Assembly: GCA_017507525.1 (NCBI GenBank) | Contig: JAFWAT010000031.1 | Coordinates: forward strand, 1-40,850 | Direction: 5' to 3' | Origin: Clostridia bacterium | GTDB taxonomy: Bacteria > Bacillota > Clostridia > UBA1381 > UBA9506 | Length of the DNA stretch: 40,850 bases | Shown here: positions 15,460 to 24,842 of the stretch, piece after piece | How positions within the stretch are numbered: the first letter of the stretch is position 1 | Layout of the letters: each line of letters begins with the position of its first letter | Program-made: the position numbers and the translations under genes | Notes under the pieces: model-generated | The model's database searches: none | What the model saw: only the letters and a program-made list of their open reading frames with translations | Told to the model about the DNA's origin: nothing

Positions 15460-16041
15460 ATGCCGGAAAAGATTTTATTAGTTGCAACGGGTAATGTGGG
15501 CAAACTGAAGGAAATTAAATCCATCTTAGCGGATTTTCAGGTGATGGGCGCCAAGGAGGCAGGCATTTCGTTTGATGCAGAAGAAACAGGCAGCACGTTT
15601 TCTGAAAATGCTGCAATTAAAGCAAGGGAGTTAAAAAAATTAACGGAGCATGCAGTGCTGGCAGATGATTCCGGCCTGTGTGTGGATGCTTTAGATGGTG
15701 CGCCAGGCGTATATTCTGCACGGTATGCAGGAGAGAATGCTACAGATGAAGCCAATGTGGATAAGCTGCTGGCTGTGCTGGCGGATGTGCCGGAGGAAAA
15801 CCGAGGTGCACAGTTTCGCAGCACGGTTTGCCTGATTACAGAAGAGGGCAAGGAAATCTACGGCGAAGGGGTCTGCCGTGGCAGGATTCTCACAGAGCGT
15901 CAGGGTAGCGGTGGTTTCGGGTATGACCCGGTGTTTTATTCGGATGATTTATGTGAAAGCTTTGGGGTTTTAACCCATGAACAAAAAAATCAGGTTAGCC
16001 ACAGAAAACGTGCGCTGGAGGATTTGCTGAAAAAATTATAA
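15460..16041 (+). CDS. rdgB: XTP/dITP diphosphatase (RdgB/HAM1)
   Basis: The 193-residue enzyme hydrolyses non-canonical purine triphosphates such as dITP and XTP and so prevents their incorporation into DNA. Family landmarks are LLVATGNVGKLKEI near the start, FSENAAIKA, the catalytic ADDSGLCVDALDGAPGVYSA, GFGYDPVF and SHRKRAL at the end. GGAGG precedes the ATG by seven bases. It is second in a two-gene unit and ends before a very strong bidirectional terminator. Confidence 0.96.
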   Translation: MPEKILLVATGNVGKLKEIKSILADFQVMGAKEAGISFDAEETGSTFSENAAIKARELKKLTEHAVLADDSGLCVDALDGAPGVYSARYAGENATDEANVDKLLAVLADVPEENRGAQFRSTVCLITEEGKEIYGEGVCRGRILTERQGSGGFGYDPVFYSDDLCESFGVLTHEQKNQVSHRKRALEDLLKKL

Positions 16042-16085
16042 CATAAAAGCGGCTGTCGTAGTGCCTACGACAGCCGCTTTTATGT
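16041..16085. terminator. bidirectional Rho-independent terminator
   Basis: A perfect 21-bp stem (16041-16061 with 16065-16085) has a three-base loop and A/T tracts at its base. It lies between the converging rdgB and the coiled-coil gene. Confidence 0.95.
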
Positions 16086-16100
16086 AAGTATTTTTATTTC

Positions 16101-16541
16101 TTATCTTTTTAAGTCTTTTCTGTTTTCACGAATGGTTTCAACGGTTGCAATCAGCTGTTCTTCAATTGCATGGAGCACGCCATCAGCATACTGGTTTGCA
16201 CCCAGTCTGATTTCACGGGCGTGATCCTGAGCGCTTTCTACAATCTGATTTGCGTTCTCATAAGCCTGCTTGGTAACCTCATGCTCATTAATCATACCGG
16301 CAATTTTGTCTTCGGTGCTCTTAATGATAGCAGCAGCCTCTTTCTGTGCATCTGCAATGATGCGCTGACGTTCGTCTTTGACCCATTTTGCCTGCTTCAT
16401 CTCTTCAGGATATTTAATTCTGGCTTCCTGCAGAAGATCCAGAAGTGCATCCTTATCAATGATGCCGCGACCAACAAACGGAATTGTGAAGCTATGTTCG
16501 ATTTTATCTTCCAATGCCTCAATGATTTCTAAAATTTCCAT
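16101..16541 (-). CDS. coiled-coil protein, ATP-synthase-B/DivIVA-like, of unknown function
   Basis: A 146-residue, charged, almost entirely helical protein. Residues ~50-140 (KQAKWVKDERQRIIADAQKE onward) form a long coiled coil resembling ATP synthase subunit B or H stalks, and such genes are often labelled ATPase. No membrane segment is present. A gene of this type commonly follows coaD in Clostridia, and here it starts two bases after coaD ends, so it is in the rsmD-coaD operon. No enzymatic residues are visible; a structural role is the cautious reading. Confidence 0.82.
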   Translation of the reverse strand: MEILEIIEALEDKIEHSFTIPFVGRGIIDKDALLDLLQEARIKYPEEMKQAKWVKDERQRIIADAQKEAAAIIKSTEDKIAGMINEHEVTKQAYENANQIVESAQDHAREIRLGANQYADGVLHAIEEQLIATVETIRENRKDLKR

Positions 16542-16543
16542 TC

Positions 16544-17029
16544 TTACCGCCCCTTTTCAATCTTTTGTCTAACATCCTCATATATTTCCTTGGGAACCAA
16601 GTCGGAAAAATCACCGCCCAGGCTGGCAATTTCTTTGACAACGCTGGAACTGATGTAGGAATAATTTGCGTTGGTAACCATGAATAAGGTTTCGATGTTA
16701 GCATTTAATTTTTTATTTAATTGTGCCATTTGATATTCATATTCAAAATCAGAGATCGTACGCAAGCCTTTAATGACTGCTGTGGCGCTCTGCTGTTTAG
16801 CAAAATCAACCAAAAGACCGTCAAAATACATGACCTTGCAATTTGTAAGATCGGTTATTGATTTTTTGATCAGCTCGATCCGTTCATCTACAGAGAACAA
16901 AGGATTTTTCGCAGAATTGTTTAAAACGGCGATAATAACAGTGTCAAACAATTTGCAGCTGCGGCGGATAATATCTAAATGTCCGCATGTGACTGGATCA
17001 AAACTGCCGGGATAGATTGCAATGCTCAT
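16544..17029 (-). CDS. coaD: phosphopantetheine adenylyltransferase
   Basis: The 161-residue enzyme catalyses the fourth step of coenzyme A synthesis, ATP plus 4'-phosphopantetheine to dephospho-CoA. The nucleotidyltransferase motif GSFDPVTCGHLDII (residues 8-21, with the TxGH signature) and the C-terminal ISSSVVKEIA are canonical, and length is normal. It begins three bases after rsmD ends, the usual rsmD-coaD pairing. Confidence 0.97.
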   Translation of the reverse strand: MSIAIYPGSFDPVTCGHLDIIRRSCKLFDTVIIAVLNNSAKNPLFSVDERIELIKKSITDLTNCKVMYFDGLLVDFAKQQSATAVIKGLRTISDFEYEYQMAQLNKKLNANIETLFMVTNANYSYISSSVVKEIASLGGDFSDLVPKEIYEDVRQKIEKGR

Positions 17030-17032
17030 GTG

Positions 17033-17572
17033 CTACAACTCTTTCAAAAGCAGAACACGTGCTCTGCCGTACTTTTTATCACGCAGGACTTCAAACAGGT
17101 GCGTGACCTCTTTGGGAGGTTCACCTTCTGTTTCGCAATAAATCACACCATCAGGGGCGAGAAGCTTCCGCTCGGCAATCAGTGCCAATGCATTTTTTAA
17201 ATACTCTCCCTGATAGGGTGGGTCTAACAAAATTAAATCAAACTGCCCATCGGCATTTTGCAAAAAAAGCAAATAGTCACTTTTAATCAAGCGTGCCTTA
17301 TCAAGCAGATGTGTTTTTTCAAGGTTTGCTCTTGCCGTAGAGAGCGAACGATCAGAACTGTCAACCAAAACAGCGTTTTCGGCACCACGGCTTAAGGCCT
17401 CAATGGAAAGCGCGCCGGTACCGGTAAACAAGTCAAGGACGGAGGCACCACATATGCGACCGGTTAGCATGCTGAACAAAGCTTCTTTTACCCGGTCATG
17501 GGTGGGACGCACAGCTAAGCCTTCAGGACAAATGAGTTTTGTACCTCTGGCAGAACCTGCAATCACTCTCAA
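17033..17572 (-). CDS. rsmD: 16S rRNA (guanine(966)-N2)-methyltransferase
   Basis: A 179-residue SAM-dependent methyltransferase modifies G966 in the small ribosomal subunit. It has the N-terminal MRVIAGSARGTKL, the SAM-binding motif VLDLFTGTGALSIEAL (45-60) and the catalytic DPPY at 117-120. It heads the rsmD-coaD pair and lies 101 bases downstream of recG on the same strand; no strong promoter was seen in that gap. Confidence 0.96.
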   Translation of the reverse strand: MRVIAGSARGTKLICPEGLAVRPTHDRVKEALFSMLTGRICGASVLDLFTGTGALSIEALSRGAENAVLVDSSDRSLSTARANLEKTHLLDKARLIKSDYLLFLQNADGQFDLILLDPPYQGEYLKNALALIAERKLLAPDGVIYCETEGEPPKEVTHLFEVLRDKKYGRARVLLLKEL

Positions 17573-17673
17573 TGTTAACCAACCCCGATTTCTGTTTTAT
17601 GACAGTAAAATACTATTATACATATACTATTTTTACATATTTTATGGTAAATGTCAAGAGTTTTGTCAAAAAA

Positions 17674-19719
17674 TCAGCTAATTGTAACACGATTGTTAAA
17701 CAATGCATCAATTTTCTTTGTAATCTGCGTTTTTTCTTCCGGTGTGCAGGGTGTTTTATTATCCAGATAGTCCCGTGCGGCTTTTGTGGTTTGTTCCAGC
17801 AAGGCCATATCAGAATATAGGCTTGCAATGCGAAACTGGGGTAAGCCGTGTTGCCGTGTGCCAAAAAATTCACCCGGTCCCCGTTGCTTTAAATCCTCCT
17901 CAGCAATCTTAAAACCATCGCTTTCTTTTTTCATGACGGAGAGCCTTGCGATGGCAGCTTCCTGAGAGCTTTGCGACAACAGAATGCAGTAGGATTTTTG
18001 ATTGCCGCGGCCCACACGACCTCTGAGCTGGTGAAGCTGCGAAAGGCCGAAACGTTCGGCGTTTTCGATGAGCATAATCGTCGCACCCGGAACGTCCACA
18101 CCGACTTCAATAACGGTGGTGGCAACAAGGAGAGACAGTTCGCCGTTTTTAAAGGCGGTCATGACCTTGTCCTTTTCTGCACCCTTCAGCTTGCCGTGGA
18201 GGATTCCCACGGAGCTGGCTGTGAAGCCGTACTGCTCCAGTTTTTTTATGTATGCCGTAACGGATTGCAATTCAGTCAGTTCGGAATCTTCCACCAGGGG
18301 GCAAACGATGTATGCCTGTCTGCCCTGGGCGAGTTCTTTTTTTAAAAAGTCATAAATTCGCTTTCGGTAGGATTCATTCACGGCAAAGGTTTCTATTTTC
18401 TGCCTGCCGGGGGGTAATTCATCAATCATAGAAACATCTAAATCACCATAAACAATCAAGGCAAGTGTGCGGGGAATTGGTGTTGCACTCATAACAAGAA
18501 CGTGGGGATTTTCCCCTTTATCTGTCAAAAGACGGCGCTGGTCCACACCGAAACGGTGCTGTTCATCGGTGATGGCTAAGCCTAAATTTGCAAAGGCAAC
18601 GTCTTCTGATAAAAGTGCGTGAGTGCCCACCGCAAGCTTGGTTGTGCCATCTTTTATTCGGGCAAGGGTTTCACGCTTTTGTTTTGCCGGCAGAGAACCG
18701 GACAAAAGCTCAATGGTAACATTGTGGGGTGCGAAGAGTTTTTTTAAATTGTTAAAATGCTGAGCGGCAAGAATTTCCGTGGGTGCCATAAATGCCACCT
18801 GATATCCGCTTTTGACTGCAGCGTAGACAGCCGCTGCCGCCACAACGGTTTTACCGGAGCCTACATCACCGCAGACTAGGCGATTCATAACACAGGGTGC
18901 AGATAAGTCCCTCGCAATTTCAGCCATTACACGGCTTTGTGCACCGGTTGGGCGGAAGGGAAGAGAGTCAATAAAAGGCGTTATATCAGCTTTTACATGG
19001 GGTGGTTGGCAACGATTCTGGCGCTTTTTTAATGAAAATAATGCTGTCTGGAAGAAAAATAATTCTTCAAAAGCCAGCCTGCGCCGCGCAATGCGATAGG
19101 CGTTGCCATCTTGCGGAAAGTGGATATTTTCCAATGCATAGTTAATTTCACAAAGCTGAAATTGATTGCGCAGTGTAGATGGAAGGGAGTCCTTAATTTG
19201 CCCTTGACAAAACCTGAGTGCCTGTGACATGCAATCTGCCAGTATGCTTTCGGTAATCCCCTCGGTCAGGGGATAAATCGGCATGATTTTTCCCAGTTGC
19301 TTCCGTTCTTCGGGGTGTTCAAAAATAGGGGTATGCATCTGTTTTTTGGGGGTCAGCTGTACCTTGCCGAAAAACAGATAGGTTTCGCCTTTTTTCAGCC
19401 GCCCCTCAATAAAGCGATTATTAAACCAGACAAGCTCAATAAAGCCGGTTCCGTCTGATACACGGGCGGTGGAAACCCGAAGATTTTTCCGGATGATACT
19501 CGTTTTAACAGAAGAAGAAACGACCGCACGAATGCAGACCGTTTCTTCATGAGAAAGTTCTATAATTTTTTTACAAATGCCTCTGTTTTCATAGGCACGA
19601 GGGTAGTGCGTGAGTAAATCTGCCACGGTGAAAATGCCCAGCCGGGCAAAAGCGGCGGCGCGTTTTTCACCGACACCGGAGAGTGCTGTTATGCTGCTGG
19701 AAAATTCCGGGTTTATCAT
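17674..19719 (-). CDS. recG: ATP-dependent DNA helicase RecG
   Basis: The 681-residue helicase reverses stalled replication forks and processes branched DNA. An N-terminal wedge/OB domain (about residues 40-150) is followed by the helicase core with Walker A CGDVGSGKT (283-291), the DEQH box in AITDEQHRFGVDQR, MSATPIPRTLAL and, in the second lobe, IEVGVDVPGATIM and the LRGRVGRG arginine-finger region. Start ATG 19719 follows GGAGG by nine bases; the frame is open further upstream to 19746. It lies 29 bases after the FakA-like gene. Confidence 0.97.
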   Translation of the reverse strand: MINPEFSSSITALSGVGEKRAAAFARLGIFTVADLLTHYPRAYENRGICKKIIELSHEETVCIRAVVSSSVKTSIIRKNLRVSTARVSDGTGFIELVWFNNRFIEGRLKKGETYLFFGKVQLTPKKQMHTPIFEHPEERKQLGKIMPIYPLTEGITESILADCMSQALRFCQGQIKDSLPSTLRNQFQLCEINYALENIHFPQDGNAYRIARRRLAFEELFFFQTALFSLKKRQNRCQPPHVKADITPFIDSLPFRPTGAQSRVMAEIARDLSAPCVMNRLVCGDVGSGKTVVAAAAVYAAVKSGYQVAFMAPTEILAAQHFNNLKKLFAPHNVTIELLSGSLPAKQKRETLARIKDGTTKLAVGTHALLSEDVAFANLGLAITDEQHRFGVDQRRLLTDKGENPHVLVMSATPIPRTLALIVYGDLDVSMIDELPPGRQKIETFAVNESYRKRIYDFLKKELAQGRQAYIVCPLVEDSELTELQSVTAYIKKLEQYGFTASSVGILHGKLKGAEKDKVMTAFKNGELSLLVATTVIEVGVDVPGATIMLIENAERFGLSQLHQLRGRVGRGNQKSYCILLSQSSQEAAIARLSVMKKESDGFKIAEEDLKQRGPGEFFGTRQHGLPQFRIASLYSDMALLEQTTKAARDYLDNKTPCTPEEKTQITKKIDALFNNRVTIS

Positions 19720-19748
19720 GACAGCAGTCCTCCTTTTTATGGGCAAAA

Positions 19749-21374
19749 TTATTCAACCGAAACAATGTAATAATACAAGGGTTGCTTACCGCTGTGTACT
19801 AAAACATCACAATCTGTATAGGTTTCTTCAATATATGCCTGCAAGGCTTCGGCATCGCTATCTGCAACGTCTTCACCATAGAAAACGTTAATAATGGCAC
19901 TGTCTTCATCAACCATGCCGGCTAAGAGCGCCTTGGCAACTTCGGCAGGGTCATCTCCTGCGGCTAAAATGTTTTTTCCGGTCAGGCCAATGATTTTGCC
20001 TTCGGGCAGAGTTTCGCCGTTTAAGTTAAATTCTCTGACCGCATAGGTAACGTTACCGGTTTTTACAAAAGAAGCCGCTTCTGTCATTGCTTCTTTATTT
20101 TCTTCCGGGGTAGCATCAGGCAGAAATGCCAGAATTGCTGAAATACCTTCCGGAATAGAGCGGGTGGGAATGACGACAACGTTTTTATCGGTCAAAGCGT
20201 CAACCTGCTCAGCCGCCATAATGATGTTTTTGTTATTAGGCAGAACAAACACCGTTTCGGCGTTAACCTTGTTGACTGCCTCTAAGATGTCATCAGTGCT
20301 GGGGTTCATGGTCTGCCCGCCTAAAATGACTTCGTTTGTGCCCATGTCACGGAAGAGGTCTTCCATGCCCTCGCCGGCTGCGACAGCCGCAAAACCGTAA
20401 GGTGCTGGGGGTTCCTTGGGAGCGGCAGGCGCATCAGAAGCAGACAGTTCGTTATGCTGATAGCGCATGTTGTCAATCTTAATATTCACCAGGGCACCCA
20501 GTTTCAAAGCTTCTTCAATGACGTAACCGGGGTTATTGGTGTGAATGTGCACCTTGATAATGGTTTCATCATCCACCACAACCATGGAATCGCCTTTTTT
20601 GGCAATGTTTTTAGAGAACAGGCTGCTGGATGCAGCGCCGTTATCTTTTTCAATAATAAATTCTGTACAGTAGCCAAATTTTATGTCACTGTCAGCGACT
20701 TTTGCAGAACCTTTTTTAGGAGCAGGCATTGCCTCTCCGTCTTCTCGCTCCACAATCTTGCCGGTTTCTAAGTAAGTAAGTGCACCCTCTAGGAGATATA
20801 AAATACCCTGACCGCCGGAGTCTACAACGCCTGCAGCTTTTAATGCCGGCAGAATTTCCGGTGTCATGTCAAGGCTTTTTTGGGCAGCCTGAATGGTTGC
20901 CTTTAGCAGGGCAACGATTTCGTTATTATCGGCAAGGTAAGCGTTTGCCCCTTCTGCACCATCACGGGAAACAGAGAGCATGGTACCTTCAACCGGTTTC
21001 ATAACGGCACGGTATGCCGTGGCAACACCTTCTGAAAAGGCCTTGCCAATGTCATTTGCATCCGCAATTTTGCAATCTTTTAAATGCTTTGACATACCAC
21101 GGAATAGCTGGGATAAAATAACACCAGAGTTACCCCGGGCACCGCGCAGAGAAGCGCTGGCAACAACGCTCATCACATCACCCACAGAGTCAAAGCTGCG
21201 ACCGATCAGCTCGCTTGCAGCAGCACTTACGGTCATAGACATATTAGAACCTGTGTCACCGTCAGGAACGGGGAACACGTTTAAATCATTTAAAATCGTT
21301 TTGTTGTTGACAAGTTTGTTAGCTGCAGAAATAATTGCATTAGAAAATTCTGTAGCATCCATTGTATAAATCAA
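19749..21374 (-). CDS. fakA: DAK2-domain protein, FakA/YloV-like fatty acid kinase subunit
   Basis: A protein of about 541 residues. Its N-terminal DhaL-type kinase domain has the nucleotide-binding FPVPDGDTGSNM and the ASLRGARGNSGVILSQ and DGAEGANAYL segments; a middle and C-terminal domain follows, as in YloV/FakA. FakA phosphorylates exogenous fatty acids held by DegV-type FakB proteins for phospholipid synthesis. No fakB is in this window. The start is set at the TTG at 21374, eight bases after GGAGG; an ATG at 21362 is the alternative, and the frame is open to a TTG at 21413. It follows the Asp23/YloU gene by 16 bases. Confidence 0.9.
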   Translation of the reverse strand: MIYTMDATEFSNAIISAANKLVNNKTILNDLNVFPVPDGDTGSNMSMTVSAAASELIGRSFDSVGDVMSVVASASLRGARGNSGVILSQLFRGMSKHLKDCKIADANDIGKAFSEGVATAYRAVMKPVEGTMLSVSRDGAEGANAYLADNNEIVALLKATIQAAQKSLDMTPEILPALKAAGVVDSGGQGILYLLEGALTYLETGKIVEREDGEAMPAPKKGSAKVADSDIKFGYCTEFIIEKDNGAASSSLFSKNIAKKGDSMVVVDDETIIKVHIHTNNPGYVIEEALKLGALVNIKIDNMRYQHNELSASDAPAAPKEPPAPYGFAAVAAGEGMEDLFRDMGTNEVILGGQTMNPSTDDILEAVNKVNAETVFVLPNNKNIIMAAEQVDALTDKNVVVIPTRSIPEGISAILAFLPDATPEENKEAMTEAASFVKTGNVTYAVREFNLNGETLPEGKIIGLTGKNILAAGDDPAEVAKALLAGMVDEDSAIINVFYGEDVADSDAEALQAYIEETYTDCDVLVHSGKQPLYYYIVSVE

Positions 21375-21390
21375 GTCATGCACCTCCGGA

Positions 21391-21744
21391 TTAATCCACA
21401 CGGATTCCTTCAACGTTCACAGTTACTTTGCCAACACGGAAGCCGGTCATGTTTTCAATGCTGTAGCGAACGTTGCTGATAATACTGTCGGATATTACTT
21501 TGATGTTTACACCGTATTCTACAATAATGTGTAAATCAATGCTGATTTTATCATCTTCTGTTGTGACTTTAATTCCTTTTGTAATGGTATCCCATTTTAA
21601 CAGGCTAGCAACCGTGTCGCCGGCGTTTCTGTAAGCCATGCCAACAACACCATAGCAACCGGTAGTTACCATACCGGCGATATGTGCGATGACGGTATTG
21701 CTCATAACAACTGCGCCACGTTCATTTTCAGTTTTAATTGCCAT
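21391..21744 (-). CDS. Asp23/Gls24 family envelope stress protein (YloU-like)
   Basis: A 117-residue Asp23/Gls24 protein with GAVVMSNTVIAHIAGMVTTG at the start and VEYGVNIKVISDSIISNVRY near the end, both typical. Family members form membrane-associated meshes and are linked to alkaline shock and cell-wall stress. AAAGGAGG before the ATG is near perfect. The yloU-fakA-recG order is conserved across many Firmicutes, supporting the identification. Confidence 0.95.
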   Translation of the reverse strand: MAIKTENERGAVVMSNTVIAHIAGMVTTGCYGVVGMAYRNAGDTVASLLKWDTITKGIKVTTEDDKISIDLHIIVEYGVNIKVISDSIISNVRYSIENMTGFRVGKVTVNVEGIRVD

Positions 21745-21897
21745 AGGAAAACCTCCTTTAAAAACGACAGTTTATGCTTTGCAATCGGAAACATAATTAT
21801 ATATAGTATATCATACTTCTTTGAAAAATACTAGATATATTTTTTGAAAAATGAAAAATATTTGCAAATGCTTCAATTCCAATGCCTAAAACACAGG

Positions 21898-24171
21898 TCA
21901 GGACTGGAAAGTGTATTTAATCTCATCACCTAAAAAGGTAAAGCGCAGGGGTTTTGCTTGGTTTAAATCATAAAAAACAGAGTTAACAGAGCTTTGCCCC
22001 GGCGCCCCCAGAAACAGATAGAAAACACCGCCAGAGGGCTCGGCACTGGTTTTGATACCGGGGGATACAACGAAAACGTTTTTACCCCTTTCGGTCAGCA
22101 TATTCATGTAATAATTCCAGACGGTTTTTTCGTTTGCATCCAGCTTGGTAATGTTTGTATCCAAAATAAATACAATATTTTTCTCTGTTGCACTTTGGCA
22201 CAGGTTTTTAATTTTGCTCCATGCGGTGCTGTCTGTCAGTCGGATGGAGGAGGCATTTTTGATGGAAAGCGTTACAATTTTGCTGTTTTCTATGGTACGC
22301 TCGGAATAATGGTTTGCCACAATACAGTTTTCGACCAGGTTCCAGTTATCAAAAAGCTGACTGGGGGCATAGATGTCGCCTGCATTTTGTAATGTTTGTA
22401 AATATTTTTTTATTTGCAACAAGCCGATAAACTTCTGCGGTGCGTTTGCTGTGGCAGCGACAGTAATTTTCTGACCGCCGGGAATTGTTCCGTAAAAATG
22501 GTCTTCTGACATGATATCATTGGAACGAAGATATGTTTCACCGTTGACAACGGCGTTTGCAGTCAAATTTTTATAAGACGCTGTTACTGTGCCTGTTGCG
22601 GCGGTTTTATTTAGAGTGTTACCGCTCATGGAAAGTGCATCAGAATGAGAGAAGGTAACAAGAGAAGCAGGAATGGGAGCGCTGTGCCCGTTTCTGTCAT
22701 AGGCTGTGACCAGAAAGGTTTGGTTCTTATCTGTGGCAGAGACCTTTTCAGGAGAGATGCTGATGGAGAAAATATCTCCCAAAACCCTTACCTGCGTTTC
22801 TGCAACAATATTTTGATATGTAACAGAAACCGTGTGGTTGCCGGGTGTTTTAAATACTATGTTGTTGCCGGAAATCACCGCCTGACTGTCTGAGGTCTGA
22901 ATCAGAACATTTGGACCGGTGATTCGGTTATAGTTTTGGTCACGGAATACATACCAAACATCGACGTTGTCTTCGCAAACCACTGTATTACTAGAGAGCT
23001 GAATTTCCCCGACTGCAGCAACCTCCAGCGGTGCTAAGTGAGATATAACGCCGATGGCGTTGGACACCTGCCTTAGGGAGGTAATGTCGTTTTTTACCTC
23101 CTGCGCACCGGTGAAAATGTTTTCTGTCACCATGGTGGTGCTGCCGCCGCCGTCTAAGTTGATGGCAGCATCGCAACCCAGCGCAATCATAAATTGCGCA
23201 AGGCCTTCTTGCGTCATACCGGGGCAATCTGTGATTCTGCCCTGAACAGCAACGAAATACAACGTATTTCCATCTGCAGAAACGCCCAGAGCCGTACGTG
23301 GATTTTTGCCGGAAATATTGTTTGTAAAGTTACAAACGGCACCGTTTTTTACAATCAGGGTGTTGCCGCCGATGGATTCTTTAATTGCCGGAACGTCAGG
23401 CGATAGCGTGGTTTCAACACGGATGACATCCCCAATGGCAAAATTTAAATTCAAAAATCCGTTAATTTCATAGTTGGCGGTGAAAACCGCACCGCCTTCA
23501 GGGATTGCAACCGGCTCGGCGCCCCAGGAAAAACCAATCATTTTATATTTGTTTTCTTCATATGGCTCACAAATCATGGCGTAATTGCCGATGGGAATGT
23601 TCACCGTGTCTCCCCAGGCGGAGGTAATCATGGTGATGGCGCCTGTAGTCAAGGGCATTTTGTTAATCTGGTAGAGCTCCACCGAGGAGAGCTGTGTAAG
23701 GGAAGTGTTTTCAGCATATAAGGTACCGCTGAAGGTAAAGTAATCAAAGATAGCAGAATTATCTTCTGTCAGGGCAAAGGATGCCAAACCGTCTTTTGCC
23801 GGGGTCGAAATCATTTCGCCGCCTGATACCATCATGCCCAGCATGTTGGTTTCGCCGGAAGAAAAGTTAAAAAAATCTCCGTTTACAGCGGCTTTTGTGC
23901 TGTGGGTTTCCGCCATTTGTTTAATGGTTGCAAGGCTGGAGCTGCCTTTGGCAGGGGAGAGCACCTTAACCTCTAAATCTTCGTCTTTTAGGTCTATTTT
24001 TACAACGCTTGTCCGCTGCCAACCCTCGGTTTTGTAGGTGTCAATCTCCTCGTAGAGAACGCCTTTTGTAATCTGCTCTCGTTTGATGTTTTCATATATT
24101 GTTTCCGCACTTATTGCAAGCTGCGATGTCATAAGCGTAGCTGTCAGGATAATAGCGAATAATTTTTTCAT
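21898..24171 (-). CDS. secreted phosphodiester glycosidase (NAGPA-domain) protein
   Basis: About 757 residues. The start is ATG 24171 after AGAGGTG, giving a signal peptide MKKLFAIILTATLMTSQLAI followed by a likely cleavage site at SAE. The NAGPA-type domain spans about residues 80-390, with AAVNGDFFNF, NPRTALGVSADGNTLYFVAV and CDAAINLDGGGSTTMV. In the family this domain removes or exposes sugars at phosphodiester links and is common in exopolysaccharide and cell-wall contexts. The C-terminal half contains Ig-like beta repeats and an uncharacterised domain. It is divergent from the polysaccharide operon, so a role on the same surface glycan is plausible. Confidence 0.88.
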   Translation of the reverse strand: MKKLFAIILTATLMTSQLAISAETIYENIKREQITKGVLYEEIDTYKTEGWQRTSVVKIDLKDEDLEVKVLSPAKGSSSLATIKQMAETHSTKAAVNGDFFNFSSGETNMLGMMVSGGEMISTPAKDGLASFALTEDNSAIFDYFTFSGTLYAENTSLTQLSSVELYQINKMPLTTGAITMITSAWGDTVNIPIGNYAMICEPYEENKYKMIGFSWGAEPVAIPEGGAVFTANYEINGFLNLNFAIGDVIRVETTLSPDVPAIKESIGGNTLIVKNGAVCNFTNNISGKNPRTALGVSADGNTLYFVAVQGRITDCPGMTQEGLAQFMIALGCDAAINLDGGGSTTMVTENIFTGAQEVKNDITSLRQVSNAIGVISHLAPLEVAAVGEIQLSSNTVVCEDNVDVWYVFRDQNYNRITGPNVLIQTSDSQAVISGNNIVFKTPGNHTVSVTYQNIVAETQVRVLGDIFSISISPEKVSATDKNQTFLVTAYDRNGHSAPIPASLVTFSHSDALSMSGNTLNKTAATGTVTASYKNLTANAVVNGETYLRSNDIMSEDHFYGTIPGGQKITVAATANAPQKFIGLLQIKKYLQTLQNAGDIYAPSQLFDNWNLVENCIVANHYSERTIENSKIVTLSIKNASSIRLTDSTAWSKIKNLCQSATEKNIVFILDTNITKLDANEKTVWNYYMNMLTERGKNVFVVSPGIKTSAEPSGGVFYLFLGAPGQSSVNSVFYDLNQAKPLRFTFLGDEIKYTFQS

Positions 24172-24224
24172 GTAATCACCTCTTTTTTTATTATAGCATA
24201 AGGCGCTTAAAAAGAAAAGACTTA

Positions 24225-24254
24225 TTGACAAAAAAATGACCGCTATGATATAAT
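24225..24254 (+). promoter_or_regulatory. sigma-A promoter of the surface polysaccharide operon
   Basis: TTGACA (24225-24230) and TATAAT (24249-24254) are both perfect, separated by 18 bases, 40 bases before the first start codon. No comparable promoter was seen inside the operon. Confidence 0.85.
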
Positions 24255-24294
24255 ATAGAATGTGTATATTTATGTAAAAATGAGGTTACAGACC

Positions 24295-24825
24295 ATGAAT
24301 TTTTATGATTTTTTTTCAAATTCCATGATGGTACTTAGAGGCTTTTTTCAAAGTGGAAAGCTTACGGGAAGCAAAAAGCTCCTTCGCTGTGAAAAGGGCG
24401 TAAGAATTATGAAACGAAACGGCAAGATAACGGTTGGTGACAGAGTTTTGTTGCACCGTTATGTTAAGCTGTCTGCATATGGCGGTGAAATTACCATCGG
24501 CGATGGCACCTATATTGGGGATCGTACGGAAATCCATGCGGGTGAACGCGTAAAAATAGGGAATCATGTAAACATTTCATGGGATTGTAATATCTTAGAC
24601 CGTGACTACCATGGGTTTGAATCTGAAACAGAACGCATTGAGCCTGTTACGATTTGTGATAATGTATGGATTGGTTGCGGCTGTTTTATTTTAAAAGGGG
24701 TTACAGTGGGAGAAGGCGCTGTGGTTGCTGCAGGCAGCGTTGTCACCCGAGATGTTCCCGCAAAGTGCCTGGTGGCAGGGAACCCTGCAAGAGTTATTAA
24801 GGAAAATGTTTGGTGGAAAGCATAA
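24295..24825 (+). CDS. hexapeptide-repeat O-acetyltransferase
   Basis: A 176-residue left-handed beta-helix acyltransferase. Hexapeptide repeats cover about residues 45-165: ITVGDRVLLHRYVKLSAYGG, EITIGDGTYIGDRTEIHAG, VTICDNVWIGCGCFILKGVT and VGEGAVVAAGSVVTRDVPA, ending with the typical LVAGNPARVIKE. These enzymes transfer acetyl groups to sugars. ATG 24295 follows GAGG by nine bases; the open frame upstream to 24262 lacks a site. First gene of the operon, it probably decorates the glycan made by its neighbours; the exact acceptor is unknown. Confidence 0.92.
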   Translation: MNFYDFFSNSMMVLRGFFQSGKLTGSKKLLRCEKGVRIMKRNGKITVGDRVLLHRYVKLSAYGGEITIGDGTYIGDRTEIHAGERVKIGNHVNISWDCNILDRDYHGFESETERIEPVTICDNVWIGCGCFILKGVTVGEGAVVAAGSVVTRDVPAKCLVAGNPARVIKENVWWKA

Positions 24826-24842
24826 TTTAGGAGTTGTTTATT